Assembly: GCA_902509695.1 (NCBI GenBank)
Contig: CABWYP010000001.1
Span: forward strand, 95,932-137,844
From: an uncultured Alphaproteobacteria bacterium
GTDB lineage: Bacteria > Pseudomonadota > Alphaproteobacteria > HIMB59
Direction of reading: 5' to 3'
DNA length: 41,913 nucleotides
Positions 15,485-22,741 of the stretch are shown here, in pieces. A program made the position numbers and the translations under genes. Numbering within the stretch: the stretch's first letter is position 1; the number at the start of each line of letters is the position of its first letter. The notes under the pieces are model-generated. The model saw nothing but the letters and a program-made list of their open reading frames with translations. It searched no databases and had not been told where the DNA came from.

Positions 15485-15487
15485 TGT

Positions 15488-15495
15488 AAAGGAGG
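15488..15495 (+). promoter_or_regulatory. Consensus Shine-Dalgarno site of the second-module ligase gene
   Basis: AAAGGAGG, seven bases before the ATG at 15503, is close to full complementarity to the 16S tail. It is unusually strong for this window and points to high expression. Confidence 0.6.
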
Positions 15496-15502
15496 AATAA
15501 AA

Positions 15503-16969
15503 ATGACAGCATTAGAAACATACGTTTCAGATAAAGAAAGAAATGAAAACGTAAAAAAAGTAAGAAAGAAAATTGATGAGTTAGGTATTGAATATATTTA
15601 CTATCAATTTATTTCTGTAACAGGAAGAATTGTTGGTAAAGGATACCCTGCAGACCATTGGGAAACTGTTGCACAAAAAGGCTTCCAATTAGTTTACGGA
15701 TCAACAGCAAACTTATTCACAAATAGAAATGGTGATTATATAGGCTATGGACCTGAGGCTCATGAATTAGTGGGTATTCCAGATCCAGAAACTTTCATTC
15801 AGTTACCATGGGATAAAAGAATTGCCAGAGTTTTTTGTACTTGCTTCAGAAACAGAGAAGAAGAAGAAGATCCAGGTGGATTTTTAACTTCTGATTGTAG
15901 AGGCAACCTTAAAAGACAACACAAAGAATTTAAAGAGAAACACGGTTTAGAATTACGCGCAGGCACTGAACCAGAAATGATGTGGTTGACTAAAAACGAA
16001 GATGGAACTCCAACTGGTTCTGGTTTTTCAAAGCCATATTGTTATCACATCGACCAATTTGAATCTTTAAGACCTGTTTATATGAAGGTTATCGAGTATT
16101 CCAGATTTATGGGTCTTGATATCATTCAAGGTGATCATGAAGATGCTCCTGGTCAATTAGAATTAAACTTTAATTATGATGATGTTTTAAGAAATGCAGA
16201 CAGGCTTTCTACTTACAGGCAGATTTGTGCTCAAGTAGCCAGAGAATTCAACTTGATCGCTTGTTTTTTATCTAAGCCTTTCGTTGGTGTTTCTGCCTCT
16301 GGTTGCCATACTAATATTTCCCTATGGAGAGATGGCGAAGATCAAATTATCCCTTGTGGTAATGACACAAAAGCACTTCCAGGAATGGAGCAAGTATACC
16401 ATCACAGAAGAGGTGGTGAAAACGTCTTTATGCCTGATACTGATGATAGAAAAATCCCTGGTAAAATTGGTTTAAACGCCATTGGTGGTGTAATGGAGCA
16501 CTTACCTGCTTTAACAGCTTTAGGGTCTTCAACAGTTAATTCATATAGAAGATTATGGGATGCTGGTTTTTGGGCACCTGTTTACGCTGACTGGGGTTAT
16601 CAAAACAGAACTTGTGGCTTAAGAGTTTCTGCGCCAGGTAGATTTGAATACCGTTCAGTAGACTCTGCTCACAATCCGTATTTAATGGGTTCAGGTTTGC
16701 TAGCTGCATTCGGTCATGGTATTGAAGAAAAAATGGACCCAGGCAAGCCAGAACAGCAAAATATGTATGAAGCTAATGCAGGTAAAGAAAAATTACCTAT
16801 GACACTTGGAGAAGCACTAGATAAGTTGGACAAAGATAAACTTATTCAAGGAGCCCTACCAGGAGACATGTTAAGAGTGTTCACTGAATACAAAAGAGAT
16901 GAATGGGAAGAATTCCTTGCAACTCCAACTCAGTGGGATCTTGATAAATATTTGGATTGCTTACCATAA
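15503..16969 (+). CDS. Glutamine-synthetase-family gamma-glutamyl-amine ligase, second module
   Basis: A 488-residue ATP-dependent ligase of the glutamine synthetase fold. The metal-binding motif GTEPEMMWL (E-x-E) is near residue 153, the GQLELNF motif near 214, and the SGCHTNISLW histidine near 268. NSYRRL near 345 keeps the arginine equal to E. coli GS Arg321, and RFEYRS near 381 keeps Glu357/Arg359. At the flap, where ammonia-using GS has Glu327 before Ala-Pro, it has Trp (GFWAP). This suggests an amine bulkier than ammonia. It lies between an FAD amine oxidase and a split glutamate synthase, so it likely makes the gamma-glutamyl amide used by the synthase. It is distinct from the gmaS-type protein at 21229-22536. 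Family certain; substrate unknown. Confidence 0.82.
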   Translation: MTALETYVSDKERNENVKKVRKKIDELGIEYIYYQFISVTGRIVGKGYPADHWETVAQKGFQLVYGSTANLFTNRNGDYIGYGPEAHELVGIPDPETFIQLPWDKRIARVFCTCFRNREEEEDPGGFLTSDCRGNLKRQHKEFKEKHGLELRAGTEPEMMWLTKNEDGTPTGSGFSKPYCYHIDQFESLRPVYMKVIEYSRFMGLDIIQGDHEDAPGQLELNFNYDDVLRNADRLSTYRQICAQVAREFNLIACFLSKPFVGVSASGCHTNISLWRDGEDQIIPCGNDTKALPGMEQVYHHRRGGENVFMPDTDDRKIPGKIGLNAIGGVMEHLPALTALGSSTVNSYRRLWDAGFWAPVYADWGYQNRTCGLRVSAPGRFEYRSVDSAHNPYLMGSGLLAAFGHGIEEKMDPGKPEQQNMYEANAGKEKLPMTLGEALDKLDKDKLIQGALPGDMLRVFTEYKRDEWEEFLATPTQWDLDKYLDCLP

Positions 16970-16990
16970 AATAAATATAAGGAGAAAAGT

Positions 16991-17935
16991 ATGTGTGGAA
17001 TAGCTGGAGTAATAAATAGAAAAAAGACTGTTAACGTCGGAGAGCAAATGCGTTTGATGTTACAAGGTATCAAACATAGAGGACCAGACTCAACTGGTTA
17101 TGCTATGTACGGCAAACCTAAGAAGGATGGATTCATTTTACGTTTTAAAGTATCAGAAAACGCTGCTGAGAAAGTAAACGTGAAGCCTGAAGATCCTGAA
17201 CTTCTTAAAGATCGTAAAAAACAAATTGATACTATTATGAAACAACATGGTGCTAAAATTACTAAACAGTCCTCCAGCACTCCATATGCTTTTAGATACG
17301 AGTTTTCATATAAAAGTGAAAATCTTGAAGAACTTGCAAAGGCTATCGAAACTGTAGAAAAGGCTGAAATCTTATCTATCGGTAAGGGTTTAGAACTTAT
17401 TAAAGATCTTGGCGATGCCACAACAGTAGCTGATCAATATGGATTAAATAAATTCATGGGAACCCATGGTATTGGCCATACTAGAATGGCTACTGAGTCT
17501 GATGTAGATATAAAATCTGCTCACCCTTACTGGGCTTTTCCATACCAAGACGTAGCTGTTGTTCATAACGGGCAATTAACAAATTATTGGGGTAATAGAA
17601 GAGTTCTAGAGAGAAGCGGATATAGATTTAATTCTAATTGCGACTCTGAAATTATTGCAGTTTATATTGCTGATAAGATGGCCAAAGGCATCAATCTAGA
17701 GCAAGCAATGCATGATAGTCTCGATGAATTGGACGGTGTTTTCACATATATTGTTTCCACAAAAGATCAATTAGGTATGGCTAAAGATTATATGGCCGCT
17801 AAGCCTATGGTGATCTATGAAAGCAAAGATGTCGTAGCTTGTGCATCAGAGGAAGTTGCTATAAGGAATATCTTCCCTCATGAAATTAAAACTTACGACC
17901 CATATGAAGCGGAGGTAAAAGTATGGCAGGTATAG
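16991..17935 (+). CDS. glxB: Class II glutaminase-type subunit (GlxB/MgsA-like), second module
   Basis: A 314-residue N-terminal-nucleophile amidotransferase, paralogue of mgsA at 10246-11127. Cys2 (MCGIAG) is the expected nucleophile; RGPDSTGYAMYG near residue 33, GHTRMATESDV near 158 and HNGQLTNYWGNRR near 184 are the matching landmarks. The middle region (about 60-110, Lys/Glu-rich) is longer than in mgsA. Predicted to release an amine or ammonia from a gamma-glutamyl amide and pass it to the FMN subunit. AAGGAG lies before the start, and the gene overlaps the next by 13 bases. The order amidotransferase, beta-helix, FMN domain is the same as in copy 1 and in rhizobial glxBCD. Confidence 0.85.
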   Translation: MCGIAGVINRKKTVNVGEQMRLMLQGIKHRGPDSTGYAMYGKPKKDGFILRFKVSENAAEKVNVKPEDPELLKDRKKQIDTIMKQHGAKITKQSSSTPYAFRYEFSYKSENLEELAKAIETVEKAEILSIGKGLELIKDLGDATTVADQYGLNKFMGTHGIGHTRMATESDVDIKSAHPYWAFPYQDVAVVHNGQLTNYWGNRRVLERSGYRFNSNCDSEIIAVYIADKMAKGINLEQAMHDSLDELDGVFTYIVSTKDQLGMAKDYMAAKPMVIYESKDVVACASEEVAIRNIFPHEIKTYDPYEAEVKVWQV

Positions 17936-18762
17936 CTAAAAAACAAAATACAGCTTTTTCTGATGAAAATTTATCAGGAAGAACTCAACAATTATACTTT
18001 AACCCTACTGAGGAAGAAAACTACACTTATTATGGTAATGTTGAAGTTGATTTCAATAAAAGAACATCTATTGATTGTACCGACTTAGAAGCTAGAACCT
18101 TAAATCAAAAAATAAGAGATGTGATGAAAAAAGGTTACGGAACTGTAGTTATAAAAAATCCTGGTGCTAAACACTCTTTAGGTGTTGGCATCCTAAATAA
18201 GCTCAATGTTATTTTTGAAGGAAGCTTGGGTTATTTCGGAGTGGGATGTATTGACGGTCCAACAGTTAGAATTAAAGGAAGAGTTGGTTGGTCATGTGCA
18301 GAAAATATGATGGCTGGAAAAGTTCTTGTTGAGAATAACGCTGGTTCATGTTTTGGCGCTGCTCTTAGAGGCGGTGATTTAATAGTAAAAGGTAATGCTG
18401 GTGCCAGAACTGGTATTGATATGAAAGGTGGTACTATCCTTATTGGTGGTAATGCTGGTGCCTTTACTGGTTTCATGATGCAAAGAGGAAGAATTATAGT
18501 CTGTGGCGATGTTAGCGCAAATATGGGTGACTCTATGTATGATGGAATGATTTTTGTTGGCGGAGAAGTTAAGTCTTTAGGAAGTGATTGTGTTGAAGGT
18601 GAAATGAACGAGTATGAAATTAGATGGCTTGAACAAAAACTTAACAATGCAGAAATCAATTCAAAGACACCTGTTAGCAAATTTAAAAAATATGTTTCTG
18701 GTAAGAAGCTTTGGAACTATGACAATTTAGAACCAAGTGAGAGAAAAGGTATATTAGGTTAG
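17923..18762 (+). CDS. glxC: GltB C-terminal-type beta-helix subunit (GlxC/MgsB-like), second module
   Basis: A 279-residue GXGXG-family protein, paralogue of mgsB at 11124-11810 but with about 50 extra N-terminal residues. The beta-helix repeat is very regular from about residue 85: FEGSLGYFGVG, IKGRVGWSCAEN, VENNAGSCFGAA, VKGNAGARTGIDMKGG, IGGNAGAFTGFM. Then comes the LGSDCVEGEMNEYE segment typical of GlxC. It should form the structural and tunnel part of a split glutamate-synthase-like enzyme with the genes on either side. Its start lies inside the preceding gene with GGAGG at 17911-17915, so it is strongly translated and coupled. No motif is missing. Confidence 0.87.
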   Translation: MAGIAKKQNTAFSDENLSGRTQQLYFNPTEEENYTYYGNVEVDFNKRTSIDCTDLEARTLNQKIRDVMKKGYGTVVIKNPGAKHSLGVGILNKLNVIFEGSLGYFGVGCIDGPTVRIKGRVGWSCAENMMAGKVLVENNAGSCFGAALRGGDLIVKGNAGARTGIDMKGGTILIGGNAGAFTGFMMQRGRIIVCGDVSANMGDSMYDGMIFVGGEVKSLGSDCVEGEMNEYEIRWLEQKLNNAEINSKTPVSKFKKYVSGKKLWNYDNLEPSERKGILG

Positions 18763-18770
18763 GAGATAAT

Positions 18771-20105
18771 ATGGCAAAAAGAAATACACAACTTTTAGGT
18801 AAAAACGCAATCTTCACTCCTGACGTCATGGATGATATCCATATTAAGGCGCAGTTAGGAAGATACAGAATGAGAGGAATGGCTCTCATGAAAAAAATCC
18901 CTCATTGGGATGATTTAACTTTTCTTCCAGGAACTTTAACACGTTTTGTTATTGAAGGTTATCGTGAGAAATGTTTAACAGAGACAGTCATTGGACCTCG
19001 TGCTAAAAATCCAATTAAACTTGATATTCCTGTCTACATTACAAGTATGAGTTTTGGTGCTCTTTCCTATGAAGCTAAAACTGCATTAGCTAGAGGCGCT
19101 ACTATGGCTGGCTCTGCTACTTGTTCTGGAGAAGGAGGAATGATCCCTGACGAAAGAAGATATTCCAATAAGTGGTATTATCAATGTATCCAATCTAGAT
19201 ATGGTTTTAACCCTCATCACGCACAGTTAGCTGACGCTATAGAGGTTTTTATTGGTCAAGGTCAAAAAGTAGGTATGGGTGGACATTTAATGGGTCAAAA
19301 AGTTACTGATCAGGTAGCTGAAATGAGATCATTACCTGCTGGTATTGATCAAAGATCACCTGCTAGACATCCTGACTGGATGGGCCCAGATGATCTTGCT
19401 TTAAAAGTAGCAGAATTAAGAGAGCTCACAGATAATCAAGTTCCTATTCAGCTTAAGCTAGGTGCATCAAGAGTTTATGATGATGTCAGAATGGCTGCTA
19501 AATGTGACCCTGACTCTATTTTCCTAGACTCAATGGAAGGCTCAACTGGTGCGGGACCACACGTTGCAGCTGCTAACACAGGTATTCCAGGTATTGGCGC
19601 AGTAAGAGAAGCAAGAAGAGCTTTAGATGATGTGGGTAAATCAGGTGAAGTAACTCTTGTTTATGCAGGTGGAATTAGAGACGGTGTTGATATGGCTAAA
19701 GCTTTGGCTTTGGGTGCTGATGCAATTGCTATTGGTACAGCCGGACTTATAGCTCTTAACTGTAATAAAGATATTCCAGAAGCAGATTTTGAAAAAGAAA
19801 TGGGAGTTGAAGCAGGATTTTGCTATCACTGTCACACAGGCAGATGTCCTGTTGGTGTAGCGACACAAGATCCAGTTTTGAGAAGTCGTTTAGATCCTAC
19901 AGAGGCTGCTGAAAGAGTTTATAACATGCTTAATACTATGACCTTAGAGGCACAGCTAATGGCTAGAGCTTGTGGTAAAACAAATCTTCATTCATTAGAG
20001 CCAGAAGATTTAGCTGCTCTAACAATGGAAGCATCAGCAATGGCGAAGGTTCCCCTAGCAGGAACAGATATGACCGTTGGTGTAAAAAACTACCATTCTA
20101 TTTAA
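18771..20105 (+). CDS. glxD: FMN/Fe-S glutamate synthase domain protein (GlxD/MgsC-like), second module
   Basis: A 444-residue FMN-binding synthase domain, paralogue of mgsC at 11810-13132. Shared landmarks are YITSMSFGALSYEAK near residue 86, CSGEGGMIPDE near 121, YAGGIRDGVDMAKALALGADAI near 301 and the final LAGTDM. Unlike copy 1 it keeps three cysteines, C351, C354 and C359, in FCYHCHTGRCPVG, the place where glutamate synthase holds its 3Fe-4S cluster (first spacing CxxC rather than the Cx5C of bacterial GltB). It should therefore be able to pass electrons from ferredoxin or a flavoprotein to FMN and reduce a 2-iminoglutarate intermediate. AGGAG precedes the start. Product may be glutamate or an N-substituted glutamate. 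Confidence 0.87.
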   Translation: MAKRNTQLLGKNAIFTPDVMDDIHIKAQLGRYRMRGMALMKKIPHWDDLTFLPGTLTRFVIEGYREKCLTETVIGPRAKNPIKLDIPVYITSMSFGALSYEAKTALARGATMAGSATCSGEGGMIPDERRYSNKWYYQCIQSRYGFNPHHAQLADAIEVFIGQGQKVGMGGHLMGQKVTDQVAEMRSLPAGIDQRSPARHPDWMGPDDLALKVAELRELTDNQVPIQLKLGASRVYDDVRMAAKCDPDSIFLDSMEGSTGAGPHVAAANTGIPGIGAVREARRALDDVGKSGEVTLVYAGGIRDGVDMAKALALGADAIAIGTAGLIALNCNKDIPEADFEKEMGVEAGFCYHCHTGRCPVGVATQDPVLRSRLDPTEAAERVYNMLNTMTLEAQLMARACGKTNLHSLEPEDLAALTMEASAMAKVPLAGTDMTVGVKNYHSI

Positions 20106-20117
20106 GGGAGGATAATT

Positions 20118-20615
20118 ATGGCAAAAGCAAAAAAAACTACAAAAACCAAAAAAGCTACAAAAACTAAAAAAGTCAGTAAGTCATTTTCTCTTGGAGTTAA
20201 AGGCGGTGGTTACAAAACTGTTGGCGGAGCTAAACTAAAAGATAAAGATATTAAGTCCGAAAGAGAAAAATCTATTGGTCAACATATTGGATATCGTTAC
20301 GATGTAAATTTGATACCTGATTACAAAAAATTAACCCCATTTTTAAAAACTTATATTGAGACTATGGGTTGGGATGATTTGAATTGGTTAGAAGATGTTC
20401 ATATGGGGTATGAAGGCGATAAGCCTGCCGTTTTTGACAGAAACGCTAACGGTTGGATTACCGTACCAACAAAGATGAAACTCCCTAATGGTCAACAGGA
20501 AAGAGATATGTTAGCAAGAGAACTTTTGATAAAGTTTCAAATGTCTTCAAATCACCCTCTCGTAGCTCTTAAAAAGACCTATGTTAAAGGTGACAACTTT
20601 AAACTTAACGAATAA
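20118..20615 (+). CDS. Unknown lysine-rich protein at the end of the second module
   Basis: A 165-residue protein I do not recognise. The first 22 residues are a low-complexity basic tail of Lys, Thr and Ala (three KxTKTKK-like units). The rest looks folded and soluble, with a Trp/Asp-rich patch (MGWDDLNWLEDVHMGYEGD) and no membrane helix or signal peptide. It starts 12 bases after glxD with a good GGGAGG site and is followed directly by a strong terminator, so it is the last gene of the operon. Its position suggests an accessory subunit of the ligase/synthase system or an electron-donor adaptor. The basic tail might bind nucleic acid or an acidic partner; both are guesses. Confidence 0.72.
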   Translation: MAKAKKTTKTKKATKTKKVSKSFSLGVKGGGYKTVGGAKLKDKDIKSEREKSIGQHIGYRYDVNLIPDYKKLTPFLKTYIETMGWDDLNWLEDVHMGYEGDKPAVFDRNANGWITVPTKMKLPNGQQERDMLARELLIKFQMSSNHPLVALKKTYVKGDNFKLNE

Positions 20616-20640
20616 ATAAAATAATATTTTTGAAATTATA

Positions 20641-20670
20641 AAAGCGGCTTATTTTAAGCCGCTTTTTTTT
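20641..20670. terminator. Bidirectional rho-independent terminator
   Basis: An 11-base perfect stem (AAAGCGGCTTA / TAAGCCGCTTT, loop TTT) followed by a run of eight or more T on the plus strand, and by T residues on the minus strand. It separates the second module from the convergent minus-strand genes. It is the best terminator in the window. Confidence 0.88.
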
Positions 20671-21259
20671 ATTCAGAAATTCGTATTAATTTTGACTTCT
20701 TCCAGTTAGGGATAAATTTAATGACATCAATATCTTTATTTAAACCAGGATTAAAATTAAGATTATGCCAAAAAACATTTTCCCATGCGTCTTCATCCTC
20801 ATCTAATTTAAATGGCGTACATTCAAGTCTATAATTTGTTGATAGATGTATAAAATCTAAAATACATTTCCCTTTTTTTAATATGCTTTCAATAAACTTA
20901 TTTTTTTTTGGAAAAGTCGCATATAAAGCATCACTAAATTTATATTTGTCTAAAAAAAATTCAGACGACAAAAATTTATTAATTTTATCGTAACGCTCTG
21001 CAGGATCATGTGTTTTTTTGAAATTATACTCAAACATTCTAGTTGTTTCTTCACAATCATTCTCAACTAGAATAACAATTATTTGAGAATATTCGTTGCC
21101 TTTATTGTCTAATAAGTGAGGCGTCATAGAAGTATTAGGTCTTCCACCTTGAGTTCTGAAGGCATTCATTCTTGACTGGCACTGCCAATCAAGAAATTTT
21201 TCCTGTAATACTTCTGGTGATAAATCTACTAACAATCTAAAGTTGTTTCTCTTTCCCAA
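20669..21259 (-). CDS. Unknown protein encoded directly after gmaS
   Basis: A 196-residue soluble protein of unknown function. The longest frame begins with TTG at 21259, overlapping the 3' end of gmaS by 31 bases; a second TTG at 21235 would give a smaller overlap. The next ATG (21169) would cut off the conserved-looking start LSPEVLQEKFLDWQCQSR, so a TTG start is preferred. The middle has GGRPNTSMTPHLL and then an Asp/Lys/Phe-rich alpha-helical part. No membrane helix, signal peptide or familiar enzyme motif. It shares the minus-strand transcription unit with gmaS, so a role in methylamine/gamma-glutamylmethylamide metabolism is likely but unproven. Confidence 0.68.
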   Translation of the reverse strand: MGKRNNFRLLVDLSPEVLQEKFLDWQCQSRMNAFRTQGGRPNTSMTPHLLDNKGNEYSQIIVILVENDCEETTRMFEYNFKKTHDPAERYDKINKFLSSEFFLDKYKFSDALYATFPKKNKFIESILKKGKCILDFIHLSTNYRLECTPFKLDEDEDAWENVFWHNLNFNPGLNKDIDVIKFIPNWKKSKLIRISE

Positions 21260-22536
21260 GTAGACAAATGTTTATTAAAAGTGGCCCAATCTTGATTTTT
21301 TAATTTCACGTAGCTATCAACTAAATTGTTACCAAATCCTTCCCTGATAATTTTTGATTTATCAAAATCTCTAATGGCATCTAATAAGTTCAGAGGTAGT
21401 TTTTTAACCTTACCTGCTTTATGACCTTCTGTGTACATATTAATGTCTAATCTTTTACCGGGATCTCTTTTTTTATCTATTCCGTCAAGTCCCAATAGTA
21501 TTATAGCTGCTTGTAACAGGTATGGATTAGTTGCCCCATCCATTAATCTTAGTTCAAATCTTCCAGCGCCTGGTACTCTAACCATATGAGTTCTATTATT
21601 ACCTGCCCAGGTAATTGAACTGGGAGCCCAAGTAGCACCAGATGTTGTCACACTTCCATTAATTCTTTTATAAGAATTTATAGTGGGATTGAAAATTGCT
21701 GCCATTTTATCTGCGCTCTCCATTATGCCACCTAAAAAATTATAACCTGTATTTGAGAGACCTAATTCATCTTTTTTATCTAAAAACATATTCTTTTTAC
21801 CTGTTTTATCCCAAACAGAAACATGACAATGACAACCATTTCCAGTTAAGTTTGTAAATGGTTTGGGCATGAATGTTGCTCTAAGTGAATGTTTCTCCGC
21901 AATTGATTTAACCATAAATTTAAAAAAAGCATGTCTATCAGCAGTTACAAGACAATCTGAAAAATCCCAATTCATTTCAAATTGACCATTAGCATCCTCA
22001 TGATCATTTTGATAAGGCGACCATCCTAAAGAAATCATAGAGTCACAAATTTCTGTAATTACATCGTACCTTCTCATCAAAGCAGATGAGTCATAGCAAG
22101 GTTTTGCTTGAATGTCTCTGTCATCAGAGAGTGCAGTTCCATCTTCATTCACTAAAAAAAATTCACACTCCACACCCGACTTCATAAAAAGATTTTTTTT
22201 AGATGCTTTTTCTATTTGTCTTTTTAAAGCTATTCTAGGCGATGCCTCAACTGGTTTTCCATCCATGTATAAGTCAGAAGCTACCCAAGCTATTTCTTTA
22301 TTCCAAGGGAGTTGGATAACGCTATCTCCATCAGGCATACCAAACATATCAGAGTCTGCTGGAGACATATCAAGCCAAGTAGCAAAGCCTGCAAAACCTG
22401 CACCATCAGATTGTATTTCATCAATAGCAGTGGCAGGCACTAATTTTGATCTAAGAACTCCAAATAGATCGACAAAACTCACAAAAAAATATTTAACACC
22501 ATTCTTTTTAGCAAATTGGTGAAGATTAACAGCCAT
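21229..22536 (-). CDS. gmaS: Gamma-glutamylmethylamide synthetase (GlnT, type III glutamine synthetase family)
   Basis: Predicted to join methylamine to glutamate with ATP, giving gamma-glutamylmethylamide, the substrate of the mgs enzymes. 435 residues, the usual length for GMAS/GlnT. Motifs: GVECEFFLV (E-x-E) near residue 121, NDHEDANGQFEMNWD near 177, the TGNGCHCHVSVWD histidine near 230, NSYKRI near 286, and RFELRL near 324 with Glu357/Arg359 equivalents. The flap Glu327 before Ala-Pro in ammonia-using GS is Trp here (ATWAP). The whole sequence has the look of rhizobial GlnT and marine GMAS proteins. AGAGGAGT precedes the start. Divergent from an amt gene 205 bases away. Substrate is inferred from family and the tmm, mgd and mgs neighbours; GlnT proteins in some species have been called glutamine synthetase. 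Confidence 0.85.
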   Translation of the reverse strand: MAVNLHQFAKKNGVKYFFVSFVDLFGVLRSKLVPATAIDEIQSDGAGFAGFATWLDMSPADSDMFGMPDGDSVIQLPWNKEIAWVASDLYMDGKPVEASPRIALKRQIEKASKKNLFMKSGVECEFFLVNEDGTALSDDRDIQAKPCYDSSALMRRYDVITEICDSMISLGWSPYQNDHEDANGQFEMNWDFSDCLVTADRHAFFKFMVKSIAEKHSLRATFMPKPFTNLTGNGCHCHVSVWDKTGKKNMFLDKKDELGLSNTGYNFLGGIMESADKMAAIFNPTINSYKRINGSVTTSGATWAPSSITWAGNNRTHMVRVPGAGRFELRLMDGATNPYLLQAAIILLGLDGIDKKRDPGKRLDINMYTEGHKAGKVKKLPLNLLDAIRDFDKSKIIREGFGNNLVDSYVKLKNQDWATFNKHLSTWERETTLDC

Positions 22537-22557
22537 GTAATAACTCCTCTATTTTAA

Positions 22558-22578
22558 AGTATGTTTTATTGACATACT
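22558..22578. promoter_or_regulatory. Inverted repeat between gmaS and amt
   Basis: AGTATGT (22558-22564) and ACATACT (22572-22578) are perfect complements separated by 7 bases, close to the gmaS start. It does not match the GTTTCATA palindrome, so it may belong to another regulator. It also contains TTGACA on the plus strand without a good -10. The rest of the 205-base gap holds no gene. Confidence 0.4.
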
Positions 22579-22741
22579 CCAAAAAACATTGAAAATCAAC
22601 GCTTTTTTATTAATAATTTTAATTATTTCATTTTATAATTTAGTAATAAGAAAGTAAAATAGTTAAAAGGATAGGTTAAATGATTCCCATTACATTTTAG
22701 TTTTGTGAGTTTGAAATCTATAAAATTTAAGGAGAATATTA

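Noticed and set aside
18231-18680. A 149-codon minus-strand frame opposite glxC
   Set aside because: It is antisense to the regular beta-helix repeat, which gives a long open frame of Pro/Ile/Ser by chance.
10246-20105. Idea that the two split glutamate synthase sets are a recent tandem duplication
   Set aside because: The proteins differ in length, Fe-S ligands and much of their sequence, so they are old paralogues rather than a recent copy.
22112-22522. A 136-codon plus-strand frame opposite gmaS
   Set aside because: Antisense to conserved GS motifs, Ser/Pro-rich shadow composition.
22667-22700. AAGGATAGGTTAA before a six-codon ATG frame, also found before the IclR gene (13255-13267)
   Set aside because: A shared 13-mer in AT-rich DNA of this length is expected by chance, and the hexapeptide has no regulatory codon pattern.
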